IMG/VR virus record: IMGVR_UViG_3300002835_001420
Location: 1-20,043 of that record
From: a virus
Reading direction: 5' to 3' (one strand)
DNA length: 20,043 nt
This document shows positions 1 to 7,049 of the stretch, piece by piece. The translations under genes were made by a program, and so were the position numbers. Positions within the stretch are counted from its first letter, which is position 1; each line of letters begins with the position of its first letter. The notes beneath the pieces were generated by a model. That model saw only the letters and a list, made by a program, of their open reading frames with translations. It did not search any database and was not told the DNA's origin.

Positions 1-83
1 TACGATTCATCAATTTCCGACGTGTCACCCTTAACTAGTGACGTCACACTCAACTTCTCATATTATAAATTAGAGGCAATTTA

Positions 84-1394
84 ATGTTATCTTTCACAAA
101 ATATCTAGTAGAAGCTCAAGGTTTAACAGGTAGAAGACCTGGTGAAACATTCACCGATAAGGATGGGAATACACTAGTATTCCAGAAAGTCGAATTTTTC
201 GATGCCGCAGAAGATGCTGGGGACGTCTCTGATGCTACTCCAGTGAATAAACCACTATCTAATCTAACAGGATTGGGTGTTGTTGAATTCAAAACTCAAA
301 TGGGTAATACGGTAAGATTCATCAAATTCATCAAACCAAAAACAGCTAAGTGGGATAATTCTAATCCAGGTTATTTTGAGTACAAATCGAAAGCGACCGC
401 AAAAGAACAATCCGGTTTAAAACCATCTGACTTCTTAACAAAGATGGATAATCTATCACAAAACGATCTTTTGAAACAAGTTGAGAAAGCATTCGGCAAA
501 GATTCGCCTCTATATACAGCAACTAAACAAGCCATCAATAGTAAAAACAATACATATCCAATTTCGATCCCAATCGGAGATCTATCTGAAACTGGAATCA
601 CAAACTACTTTGCTGAGATTTTACAACCAATTGCTTTAATTAGGGGCGATTATACTGGTAATGCAGCAGATGGAATCAAATCTTTAGTTGGAACTGAAGA
701 TATTTCTGATTTCAAAATCAATTTTCCTAAAGGTGTGACTCAAGGTCTTTACGATTCTTACTTAACTTCTGGTGATTCGCAAATCAACATTTCTTCTAAG
801 TTTGGATCCGCATCACAATCAGCAAAAGCAAGTGTCACAAATCTATATAAGATCTATAAAGATTACAAAGATAAAGAAGCTTTCGAAGAATTTGGAACAG
901 AGATCGAGATTACTAGAATTATCACTGAAATTGATGCAGAACAATCTCCTCTTGAACTAGCACTACTGATATCTAACATAGATACTAATTTCAAATTCAC
1001 TAAAAAAGAAAAAGAATTAGTATTGAAATTGAAAGAAGATCCGAACCTAAAATTAACTCCAAATATCATCAAACTCAGAGATACAATTAAACCTGGTTTG
1101 GGAAAGACTCCTCCACCATTCTATCATGTACTTGCTGGTGTTGCTAAATCTGTTGCAACAGCAATTAACGAATCAGAAGATATACAATTTAGCAGATTCG
1201 CATCATTACTATTGAACGGAACAGTTATTCAAGTCTACACAAAAGCAAAAACCAGAAATGGTATGGTTGTATTTGATGAATTTGATACAAAATGGCCTGA
1301 TGATGCTGTAACGAATGTATTGATTGAATCTGGCACAAGATATAAAACTGATAGAGTAGATGGCAAGTTTGGATATGTAGTAAAATCTAAATAA
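84..1394 (+). CDS. Putative internal head (injected) protein, 436 aa
   Basis: No family is recognised with certainty. The N-terminus MLSFTKYLVE|A resembles T4 internal-protein capsid-targeting sequences, which end at a prohead-protease site of the form (L/I)-x-E followed by cleavage; LVE|A at residues 8-11 fits. This suggests a protein packed in the head, trimmed by a gp21-type protease and injected with DNA. Residues 160-255 contain an acidic helix (E178), D224/D231 and an ISSKFG strand (K239), loosely like the core of PD-(D/E)xK nucleases; this is only a hint. The rest is charged and Lys-rich, without membrane segments. The start at 84 has an AGAGG ribosome site at the right distance. The next gene begins 19 bases downstream and has a similar N-terminal design, so the pair probably forms one transcription unit. 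It could instead be an ordinary virion structural protein. Confidence 0.8.
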   Translation: MLSFTKYLVEAQGLTGRRPGETFTDKDGNTLVFQKVEFFDAAEDAGDVSDATPVNKPLSNLTGLGVVEFKTQMGNTVRFIKFIKPKTAKWDNSNPGYFEYKSKATAKEQSGLKPSDFLTKMDNLSQNDLLKQVEKAFGKDSPLYTATKQAINSKNNTYPISIPIGDLSETGITNYFAEILQPIALIRGDYTGNAADGIKSLVGTEDISDFKINFPKGVTQGLYDSYLTSGDSQINISSKFGSASQSAKASVTNLYKIYKDYKDKEAFEEFGTEIEITRIITEIDAEQSPLELALLISNIDTNFKFTKKEKELVLKLKEDPNLKLTPNIIKLRDTIKPGLGKTPPPFYHVLAGVAKSVATAINESEDIQFSRFASLLLNGTVIQVYTKAKTRNGMVVFDEFDTKWPDDAVTNVLIESGTRYKTDRVDGKFGYVVKSK

Positions 1395-1413
1395 ATATAA
1401 AAGAAAAACGAAT

Positions 1414-1854
1414 ATGAACCTAGAAAATTTTAAAGAAATATATAAAAAGACGATTGTCGAATCATCACAAGATGATTCGAATTTAAAAGAGTATATCAGA
1501 TCTATTGTAGAAGAAGTAATCTCAGAAAATGCCATTGATGGACTCTCTGATGAAACAGGTTCTGCAGGTGAATGGTTCCAACTAGCTGGAGAACTGATTC
1601 TTAGTGATTTGGAGTATTCAGAGGATGATTTCAAGAAAAATGTGCTTCCACTTTATACAAAAGATTGGAAACGCAATGGTTTCGACAAAAAATTCGCAGA
1701 TGCGATAGCATCAAATGTGAAAAAATTCGGTGATTATGGTGCATATCAAGTAGCGAAATGGTATGGTACTGGTAATCTTGGCAGTCGTAATCATAAAATG
1801 CCAATTTGGTGGAGCGCAAAAAATAGAAATGTTAAACCACAATACATCAAGTAA
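1414..1854 (+). CDS. Putative internal head protein sharing a domain with the early gene at 11890
   Basis: A 146-aa acidic protein of unknown function. Residues 1-17 (MNLENFKEIYKKTIVE|S) again look like a T4-type capsid-targeting peptide ending in an I-x-E cleavage site. Residues about 71-136 match the 82-aa product of 11890-12138: F-K-x-x-VLPLY-x-x-DWK-x-x-G, then FADA-x-x-S-x-VK-x-FG-x-Y, and near the end P-x-WW-(N)SAK. The early paralogue lacks the first 70 residues, which supports reading this N-terminus as a separate targeting and linker segment. The gene follows the 84-1394 gene by 19 bases with a weak ribosome site. It ends just before a hairpin shared with the converging regA operon. 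The function of the shared domain is not recognised; it is small and rich in aromatic residues. Confidence 0.82.
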   Translation: MNLENFKEIYKKTIVESSQDDSNLKEYIRSIVEEVISENAIDGLSDETGSAGEWFQLAGELILSDLEYSEDDFKKNVLPLYTKDWKRNGFDKKFADAIASNVKKFGDYGAYQVAKWYGTGNLGSRNHKMPIWWSAKNRNVKPQYIK

Positions 1855-1870
1855 ATATAAGAAATAAAAA

Positions 1871-1891
1871 AAGGAGGCCAAAAGCCTCCTT
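1871..1891 (-). terminator. Rho-independent terminator of the regA operon
   Basis: Perfect 8-bp stem AAGGAGGC/GCCTCCTT with a 5-nt loop. Read on the minus strand it is followed by seven T residues, so it is strong in that direction; the stem overlaps the regA stop codon. Read on the plus strand the tail is only TAAACAATTTT, so it may weakly stop transcription of the gene ending at 1854. Confidence 0.85.
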
Positions 1892-2351
1892 AAACAATTT
1901 TCTTTCCGATTGTATATTTTGTTACAAGATCCCAATTAACTTTATCTGCATAAGGAATAATCTTGATCTTGTTCAGAGAACAGAATACAGACATCTTCTG
2001 TGGAAAACGATAGATCTTCTTTCCAGTCTCAACATCTTCACCCACATATTCAGCCCCAACAATCTTACAAAGTCCCCATTCATGAAGTAACTTTGCAATA
2101 GTATTTCTTCTAGATTCATCTTCTTCATCAAGACCAGAAGCTCTATTATCGAGAGTAAATAATTCCTTGAAATGTACAAGATAATATTTACCTTTCTTGT
2201 GTAAGATATGACATGATTGATATAACTTCTTGTCTTTATTTGAAGAAATTCCAATCCTAGTAAGTGTCTCTTTACAAAGAAGAAATGCTTCCTGATTATC
2301 TAATTCTACTTCTATGAATGTGTCAACCAAATTAGTAATTCTGTCATTCAT
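1890..2351 (-). CDS. regA: RegA translational repressor
   Basis: Clear homologue of T4 RegA, the RNA-binding protein that blocks ribosome access to many early phage mRNAs. The conserved stretch KETLTRIGISSNKDK, then LYQSCHILHKKGKYY and VHFKE, matches T4 RegA almost word for word, as do the EEDE-x-RR and LLHEWGL segments and the C-terminal KYTIG. At 153 aa it is longer than the 122-aa T4 protein, with extra N-terminal and central residues. The start at 2351 was chosen because AAGGA lies 7 bases upstream; a longer reading from 2390 would run deep into gp62. It overlaps the end of gp62 by 8 bases, which implies translational coupling. It is the last gene before the terminator at 1871-1891. Confidence 0.96.
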   Translation of the reverse strand: MNDRITNLVDTFIEVELDNQEAFLLCKETLTRIGISSNKDKKLYQSCHILHKKGKYYLVHFKELFTLDNRASGLDEEDESRRNTIAKLLHEWGLCKIVGAEYVGEDVETGKKIYRFPQKMSVFCSLNKIKIIPYADKVNWDLVTKYTIGKKIV

Positions 2352-2757
2352 TAATATTTCCTTTTTTAGAAGATCCTTTGGATCCACCAATATCTAAATA
2401 TTTTCGCATATTGTCTAGATCTTCGGAAGTAATCATATCAGATATTTCTTTGGCTTTATTAACGGATATATTGTAATATTTCGATATAATCAGGATATCC
2501 TCTGATGGTTTAGAATTTTTTAACCATTTAGAGAATCGTTTCTTCTTTTTGACCGCAGACAAATAATATTTATATTGTAGAATTCTATCTAATTGAGCAT
2601 TAGAATTCAGGAAATTAGCATGTAATATTGTTTCAGGATAGAAAGACATTCCTCTATTAATGAGGAATGGCACATAATCAGTGACATTATAATCATCGAT
2701 CAGATCTGAATCTTTAGTTATATTGATAGAATTAAGAATGTCTCCTAATTTCGGCAT
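2344..2757 (-). CDS. 62: Clamp loader small subunit (gp62-like)
   Basis: A 137-aa protein between gp44 and RegA, exactly where T4 gene 62 lies. In T4 one gp62 and four gp44 subunits form the ATP-driven loader that opens gp45 and places it on primer-template DNA. Sequence similarity is weak by eye: an acidic N-terminus (MPKLGDILNSIN), a central YYLSAVKKKKRFSKWL basic helix and a Lys/Ser/Gly-rich tail. It is shorter than T4 gp62 (187 aa). The assignment rests mainly on position and general character. The ATG lies 1 base after the gp44 stop, as expected for the tight translational coupling known for 44-62 in T4. An upstream in-frame extension to 2862 overlaps gp44 and is rejected. Confidence 0.85.
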   Translation of the reverse strand: MPKLGDILNSINITKDSDLIDDYNVTDYVPFLINRGMSFYPETILHANFLNSNAQLDRILQYKYYLSAVKKKKRFSKWLKNSKPSEDILIISKYYNISVNKAKEISDMITSEDLDNMRKYLDIGGSKGSSKKGNINE

Positions 2758-2758
2758 T

Positions 2759-3700
2759 TTATACCTTCTTAAATAAGCATTCTGCCATAATATTAACAAA
2801 CATAGCAGTAATGTTAATTTCTTGATCTGCAACGAACGCAGACTTATAAGAATAATCCGCAAGAATTACAATAGCAGTTGGAATAGATGATGGTTCTAGA
2901 TGATTCTCAAGATTATCGAAAACCAAACGAACAATAGAACTGGGATCTGAATCTAAATTCTCATTCACCCACTTCCTCATGCCACTAAAATCCTTTTCAC
3001 GAAGAGATTTAATCAGCTCACGAATTGACACATCTTGAATAGACGATAATGCCCCAAGATCGATCTTTCCATTTGAGATATAATATCTCTGAATCTCAGA
3101 GATAGTCTTACGAAAATCTGGAAAGAACTTCATGATAATCTCAGCCAAGACTTTCTTATCATATTCAACAGATTCTTTCTCAAGAATCCCCTGAATCCGC
3201 TTCATCATTAGAGATGCCAATTTAGTCTTCTGAGTAGAAGGAATAGTAAATTCAAATACAGTTAACCTTGAAATAAGTGGTTCAATGATCTTCTTCTTAT
3301 AATTGCAAGTAAGAATGAATCGGCAATTCTTAGAGAATTCTTCCATGAAGTTTCTAAGTGCAGGTTGAACTGCAGAAGACATATAATCTGCCTCATCAAG
3401 AATCACAATCTTCTGTCCACCAGAGAGCGAAATAGAAGAAGCGAATACTTGAATCTTATTCCTCAATGTATCAATATTCCCATCAGAAGAAGCATTGATA
3501 ACCATAACGTCACAACCAAGTTCATTACAAGTTGCTTTTGCAATTGTAGTCTTTCCCATTCCTGGTTTACCAGTCAATAACATATTGGGAATATCTTTGT
3601 TTTTTACAAAGTTTTTGAAAGCTTTCTTAACATCTTCTGTAAGAACACAATCATCGATAGTCTGTGGTCTGTAAAGTTCGGTCCATAATGTATTTTTCAT
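2759..3700 (-). CDS. 44: Clamp loader large subunit, AAA+ ATPase (gp44)
   Basis: Sliding-clamp loader ATPase, 313 aa (T4 gp44 is 319 aa). Visible motifs: N-terminal WTELYRPQTIDD (clamp-loader box), Walker A GKPGMGKTT at 44-52, Walker B IVILDEAD at 98-105, sensor 1 TCN at 131-133, and the SR arginine finger at 144-145. The usual SRC is SRL here, an unusual third residue. The C-terminal collar domain follows. It acts with gp62 at the replication fork to load gp45. Start 3700 has a GAGGA ribosome site. The gene lies between gp45 (upstream, with a hairpin in the gap) and gp62. Confidence 0.97.
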   Translation of the reverse strand: MKNTLWTELYRPQTIDDCVLTEDVKKAFKNFVKNKDIPNMLLTGKPGMGKTTIAKATCNELGCDVMVINASSDGNIDTLRNKIQVFASSISLSGGQKIVILDEADYMSSAVQPALRNFMEEFSKNCRFILTCNYKKKIIEPLISRLTVFEFTIPSTQKTKLASLMMKRIQGILEKESVEYDKKVLAEIIMKFFPDFRKTISEIQRYYISNGKIDLGALSSIQDVSIRELIKSLREKDFSGMRKWVNENLDSDPSSIVRLVFDNLENHLEPSSIPTAIVILADYSYKSAFVADQEINITAMFVNIMAECLFKKV

Positions 3701-3721
3701 AATATCCTCATAAATGAATAT

Positions 3722-3748
3722 GGACGGTACACTACAAATATACCGTCC
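3722..3748 (-). other. Hairpin between clamp and clamp-loader genes
   Basis: Perfect 8-bp stem GGACGGTA/TACCGTCC with an 11-nt loop in the 68-base gap between gp45 and gp44. There is no T-run on either side, so it is not a standard terminator. It could lower read-through, stabilise the gp45 message 3' end or mark an RNA-processing site, giving the excess of clamp over loader that replication needs. The role is inferred. Confidence 0.55.
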
Positions 3749-3768
3749 GCAATAATCAACAAATCAAA

Positions 3769-4455
3769 CTAGAACTTCGAATCAGCTTCCGCAGCAATGT
3801 AATAGCGTACATCATTAGTCAGATGCTTGAAGCAAGACAGACCCTTGTTAGAAATAGAGATTTGATAATCGCCTTCCAACAACTTCAGATTTGAGATCTT
3901 CATATATACAGTAAACTCTGAATTGAAATCACCAGAAGTCTTAGTCTCCCATGTATTAGTAGAAGAGTTAGTCTTGTCTAGAACTTCAATGTGAATATTA
4001 TCGTCACTAGAATAGATCTTGAGATCGTCTACTCCAAGAATAGACGCAGACTTAGTGATCTTCTTCAAATTATCTTCTGAAATCTGAAAAGTGATGTCTT
4101 CTGAAGGCATTGTGATTCGCTTAGAAGGAGAAGAAATCAGATCAGAATTACAATAGAAAATCTTAGTAAGATCACTACCACTTGAGATCTCAACATACTT
4201 AGAAGAGAAATTCATAGTCGGTTTATCGAACAGACTAGAGATAAAATTCAGCATCTGTCGAAGATCATAAATAGCAAAATCTACAGGAAATGTATCTGGA
4301 AGAGTTGCTTCGGCCAAGACTGTCTTACCTTCAGTCATGGTACGAATCTCATTACCAGCAGAAACCACTAGACCATTATTAATCGATGCGAAGTTTGCAA
4401 GAACTCTGAGAGTAAATGGATCTAGTGTTAGTTGTGTCTTTGTTTTGGTTGTCAT
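3769..4455 (-). CDS. 45: Sliding clamp, DNA polymerase processivity factor (gp45)
   Basis: A 228-aa homologue of T4 gp45 (228 aa), the trimeric ring that tethers the polymerase to DNA and, in T4, also activates late transcription. Similarity is clear at the N-terminus (LANFASINNGLVVSAG versus T4 LKNFATINSGIM), in the first domain (VDFAIYDLRQMLNFIS versus T4 FDVAIYDLNGFL) and at the end (YYIAAEADS versus YVVALEADS). Start 4455 has an AAGGTG ribosome site. It is followed by gp44 after a hairpin-bearing gap and preceded by a DUF6433-like gene and RNase H, so the whole block is a replication operon. Confidence 0.96.
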   Translation of the reverse strand: MTTKTKTQLTLDPFTLRVLANFASINNGLVVSAGNEIRTMTEGKTVLAEATLPDTFPVDFAIYDLRQMLNFISSLFDKPTMNFSSKYVEISSGSDLTKIFYCNSDLISSPSKRITMPSEDITFQISEDNLKKITKSASILGVDDLKIYSSDDNIHIEVLDKTNSSTNTWETKTSGDFNSEFTVYMKISNLKLLEGDYQISISNKGLSCFKHLTNDVRYYIAAEADSKF

Positions 4456-4502
4456 ATTATATCACCTTATTATATTATACTACTGAATTCACTATAAGTA
4501 AA

Positions 4503-4937
4503 TTACTTTCTATCTAGAGAATATGTAAGAACTTGTGGGAAGTACTTCTTAATAAAATTCTTGTTTAGATTCTTGTATGGATTCTTCTTCTGGATTAGAT
4601 GATTGTATACCAAATCCGATTCTTCAGCATACATACTCTCAAGAATTTGAATTAATTTCTGCCTCTTTCTCTCAGTTGTAAGAGCATTATCTTTTGTGAA
4701 GATATAAATTCTTTTCATCTCGTGATCTAATGTAGAGTCTGAGATACCAGCTTTGTTGTGTTTTGTGGCATAAACCACATCTTTAAACTTATCAAACTCA
4801 ATAGTGTCGTTATGGAAACATGCAAGCACTTTGAATAGCGGTTCACGCATATGGATCCTGAGGAATTTCGCACGTTCCTCAGGATCTTCGATCTCATTTG
4901 CAAGTCTTAGTACTTCTGGAATTGGTTTCTGGTACAT
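4503..4937 (-). CDS. T4-type conserved protein of unknown function (DUF6433-like)
   Basis: A 144-aa charged, mostly helical protein. It resembles small conserved proteins found beside the clamp genes of T4-like phages (the DUF6433 type); this is a recollection of family and position, not a confirmed match. N-terminal MYQKPIPEVLRLANEIEDP is followed by an R/K-rich body with no metal or nucleotide motif. ATG at 4937 was chosen over an in-frame TTG at 4952: GGAG lies 9 bases upstream and the start falls 1 base after the RNase H stop. It is co-transcribed with RNase H and gp45. Confidence 0.85.
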   Translation of the reverse strand: MYQKPIPEVLRLANEIEDPEERAKFLRIHMREPLFKVLACFHNDTIEFDKFKDVVYATKHNKAGISDSTLDHEMKRIYIFTKDNALTTERKRQKLIQILESMYAEESDLVYNHLIQKKNPYKNLNKNFIKKYFPQVLTYSLDRK

Positions 4938-4938
4938 T

Positions 4939-5793
4939 TTAAAAATCTCCAATATTATTTAATAGATTTTTTAATCCGTTTTTCATGAGATAACGATAAA
5001 CTTGTGTTGAAGTATTTTCAAGTGGTTTATCGTATTCTTTTAGAATCACTTCCTGAAGGTCATCAGGAATAAAATCGAAATCTATTAGATACTTATTGCG
5101 CATGTATCCAGACAATTCTGTTGAAGTCATCACAGACTCTGGTTTGAAGGAAGAAAGAATTAAGTCGATCTTCTTCTTAGTTAGTCTCTTCTGCCTCTTA
5201 CCTTCAGTTACAAATGTATCATCGTCTGAAAGGAAATTCGGAATACCGTCTCCAGAATCTCCATTCAACACTTTCTCAAGAAGATATATCTTTGGATGTT
5301 CTTCTTTAATCCAAGACTTCATGATAGTTGAATATTGTGAGACGTTGGGATATTTCTGTAATTGAACGAAATCCTTATCTCCAGAAATAATAAGAACCTT
5401 CTCAAATGAAGAATACTTCTTAGTTAGAATTGCAATAACATCATCAGCTTCACATGTTGGTATTTCAATATATCGATAAGGGAAATTCTCACGAATCTCG
5501 TTTTTGATTTTGTTGATGTTCTTGAATATAGCATTCCAATCAAAGATTGAAGCGTCTCTGGATTTCTTTCTATTAGCCTTATAATAAGGAAAGAGTGTCT
5601 TTCGCCAATAATTAAACGAATCAGAACAAATTACCAACTCACCATAATCTTCACCAAACTTGGACTTAACAGAACGAATTGAATTGAGGATCATGTGGCG
5701 AAGAAAGTCTTCCTCAACAGTATCGTTCTTCGATATGTTAATCTGCTGCATTATGTTAGAAATAACGATTTGATTTAAATCCAATAGGATCAT
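4939..5793 (-). CDS. rnh: RNase H / 5'-3' flap exonuclease (T4 Rnh-like)
   Basis: A 284-aa homologue of T4 RNase H (305 aa), the FEN-1/RAD2-family nuclease that removes RNA primers and adjacent DNA from lagging-strand fragments. Metal-binding residues in order: D5 (LLDLNQ), D58 (VICSDS), the EADD box at 115-118, SGDKDF at 137-142 and GDSGDGIPN at 178-186. YYKANRKKSR at 70-79 matches the T4 YYKKNRGKAR segment. The C-terminus (LIDFDFIPDD and YRYLMKNGL) parallels T4 LIDFDYIPDN and YSYFVKAGL. The last motif, GDGIPN, is closer to cellular FEN/Pol I 5'-nucleases than the T4 version. Start 5793 has AAGG upstream; the gene leads into the DUF6433-like gene with a 1-base gap. Confidence 0.95.
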   Translation of the reverse strand: MILLDLNQIVISNIMQQINISKNDTVEEDFLRHMILNSIRSVKSKFGEDYGELVICSDSFNYWRKTLFPYYKANRKKSRDASIFDWNAIFKNINKIKNEIRENFPYRYIEIPTCEADDVIAILTKKYSSFEKVLIISGDKDFVQLQKYPNVSQYSTIMKSWIKEEHPKIYLLEKVLNGDSGDGIPNFLSDDDTFVTEGKRQKRLTKKKIDLILSSFKPESVMTSTELSGYMRNKYLIDFDFIPDDLQEVILKEYDKPLENTSTQVYRYLMKNGLKNLLNNIGDF

Positions 5794-5819
5794 ATATTTT
5801 ACCTTTGAGATTACTTATA

Positions 5820-5993
5820 TCACCAAATCCAATCGTAACGATCATTGATTCTTTGGTTAGCTTCTTTATCTGAGATCAGAATTGCAATTCTATCTAGAGC
5901 ATCATGAATTAGCTCTTCATTTGGACGACCTTCACGATTCAGAAAATCGAATAATAAGCTTTCGATCTTTCTCAACTCTTCTAGTTCATACAT
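5820..5993 (-). CDS. Small conserved-looking protein, 57 aa
   Basis: A short acidic reading frame between the terminator at 6028 and rnh. It begins MYELEELRKIESLL and ends in DRYDWIW. It is almost certainly helical (heptad-like Leu/Ile), with no recognised family. Codon use resembles its neighbours and it fills the gap neatly, which supports it being real. There is no Shine-Dalgarno. The -10 of a good promoter ends only 3 bases before the ATG, so either translation is leaderless and tolerates a start at or beyond +1, or the true start differs. Twenty-six bases separate it from the rnh ATG. Confidence 0.6.
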   Translation of the reverse strand: MYELEELRKIESLLFDFLNREGRPNEELIHDALDRIAILISDKEANQRINDRYDWIW

Positions 5994-5996
5994 ATT

Positions 5997-6025
5997 ATTA
6001 TAATATATTAATCATGAAACGTCAA
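5997..6025 (-). promoter_or_regulatory. Sigma70-type promoter for the rnh-45-44-62-regA block
   Basis: Minus strand: TTGACG (6020-6025), 17-bp spacer, TATAAT (5997-6002). It lies directly downstream of the UUCG hairpin that ends the previous gene. The predicted start site is near 5990, inside the first codons of the 57-aa ORF. Confidence 0.7.
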
Positions 6026-6027
6026 AT

Positions 6028-6045
6028 GGGGTGCCGAAGCACCCC
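6028..6045 (-). terminator. UUCG-loop terminator hairpin
   Basis: Minus strand GGGGTGC-TTCG-GCACCCC: a 7-bp GC-rich stem with the very stable UUCG tetraloop, 20 bases past the stop of the gene at 6065-6574. Only ATTT follows, so termination may be partial, or the hairpin may mainly protect the mRNA 3' end. Confidence 0.75.
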
Positions 6046-6064
6046 AGGATAGATATTGATTCAG

Positions 6065-6574
6065 TTATTCAGAAGTCTCAGTCGCATCAGCCGTCTTCGC
6101 CTTCTTCTTTGCGATCTCGGCCTTCGCCTTCTCGAAAAGTTCCTTCTTCGTCAACGCCTTCTTATTGTTCTTTTCGATATTCTTCTTAACTGTAGTGGTG
6201 ATCGTTTCTGCGACTTCAACAACCTCAGGTTCGACTGTCTTCTTGGCACGCTTCGCCTTCGGGGCAACATCACCGTCAGCAGCAACCTTCTTGGTCTTCT
6301 CAACCTTAGCAACAGGAATCACTTCTGTGATACCATCCCAAGGAGATTCACCATTCATCCAGGAGTCGGGAATGGTATACACACCCTGCCGAACACGAGT
6401 CAACTTACCATATACTGTGGCAAAGGTAATGAAACCTAATTGACCAGTCTTCTTTGCAATGGCATCTACATTTTCACGAATGAAAATATTATTGCCTCCA
6501 CCACCAAAAGTCTCTTTCAGAGACATCACGAAACCCTTCAGGGCCAATTCACGAGAAACCTTAACACGAGCCAT
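6065..6574 (-). CDS. Basic winged-helix-like DNA-binding protein, 169 aa
   Basis: Residues 1-75 look like a winged-helix fold: helices, then FITFATVYGKL and the strand R-x-GVYTIPDSW. A similar pattern (FLTTNKIGRGVYDIS) starts the AAA+ ATPase at 10656-11645. Residues 85-169 form a low-complexity Lys/Ala/Glu tail (KRAKKTVEPE, KKALTKKELFEKAKAE) typical of nucleic-acid-binding or histone-like phage proteins. It probably binds DNA, but the role is unknown. Codon use is more GC-rich than in neighbouring genes. Start 6574 has AAGGA upstream and a normal leader of about 35 nt behind its own promoter. It ends at the UUCG hairpin. Confidence 0.85.
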   Translation of the reverse strand: MARVKVSRELALKGFVMSLKETFGGGGNNIFIRENVDAIAKKTGQLGFITFATVYGKLTRVRQGVYTIPDSWMNGESPWDGITEVIPVAKVEKTKKVAADGDVAPKAKRAKKTVEPEVVEVAETITTTVKKNIEKNNKKALTKKELFEKAKAEIAKKKAKTADATETSE

Positions 6575-6615
6575 AATTTATAATTTTCCTTTTTGAGAAT
6601 TTTCTCTACTTAACC

Positions 6616-6644
6616 AGTATACCTTAGAATTCCGAATTTGTCAA
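6616..6644 (-). promoter_or_regulatory. Sigma70-type promoter for the 6065-6574 gene
   Basis: Minus strand: TTGACA (6639-6644), 17-bp spacer, TATACT (6616-6621). It overlaps the last codons of the upstream gene. The -10 context AAGG-TATACT-GGTT is shared with the promoter at 7007-7035. Confidence 0.85.
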
Positions 6645-6998
6645 GTACTTCGGAAGATTAATTTTCGTTAAATCTTCGAAAGGAACTGAAATTTTAGAAC
6701 CGACAGGATAATTTTGCGGCAAATTATACTTGTTGTCGCAGTCGATCACTTCGATGTGAGCACGCTTGCTCTTTTTTGCAACAACTAAACCACGATAGAC
6801 GAATGGCTTGGAATTGGCTTTCACACTACGAAAAGAAACAACATCTCCAACAGAAATATTCTCTTTAGCAACCTTACAGTCGATTTTAGTGACACGTTCA
6901 ATATTCGAACGAATAAGTCGAAGTTCGGGATCTCCAGCTTTCCAAATAAAATCAATCACATCTTTTAATGTAATCACATTTTGTTTCTTCTTCGTCAT
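6624..6998 (-). CDS. Small protein with SH3/KOW-like beta domain, 124 aa
   Basis: Function not recognised. N-terminal residues 1-40 are basic and helical (LKDVIDFIWKAGD). Residues 46-115 read like a small beta-barrel: ISVGDVVSF, FVYRGLVVAKKSKRAHIEVID, YPVGSKISVPFEDL, the alternation seen in SH3-like or KOW nucleic-acid-binding domains. There is no Shine-Dalgarno: the promoter -10 at 7007-7012 puts +1 within about 1-3 bases of the ATG at 6998, so the mRNA is predicted to be leaderless. Probably an early gene. It lies between the beta-solenoid gene and the basic DNA-binding gene, each with its own promoter. Confidence 0.82.
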   Translation of the reverse strand: MTKKKQNVITLKDVIDFIWKAGDPELRLIRSNIERVTKIDCKVAKENISVGDVVSFRSVKANSKPFVYRGLVVAKKSKRAHIEVIDCDNKYNLPQNYPVGSKISVPFEDLTKINLPKYLTNSEF

Positions 6999-7006
6999 AT
7001 AGAACC

Positions 7007-7035
7007 AGTATACCTTTTCTAGAATCAGTTGTCAA
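7007..7035 (-). promoter_or_regulatory. Strong early promoter, predicted leaderless start
   Basis: Minus strand: consensus TTGACA (7030-7035), 17-bp spacer, TATACT (7007-7012), then 8 bases to the ATG at 6998. It sits just past the stop of the beta-solenoid gene. Confidence 0.88.
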
Positions 7036-7049
7036 GGAATTCTGAAAAA

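Noticed and set aside
64-71. TATAAATT, one base off the T4 late promoter TATAAATA, before the 84 gene
   Set aside because: Only 12 bases separate it from the ATG, so the transcript would start inside or after the ribosome site; a single near-match in AT-rich DNA is weak evidence.
6056-6443. Two overlapping plus-strand open frames of 127 and 92 codons opposite the 6065-6574 gene
   Set aside because: They are antisense shadows of a Lys-rich gene (codons rich in AAG/GAA read as CTT/TTC); the products are Leu/Ser/Arg-rich, with no ribosome site.
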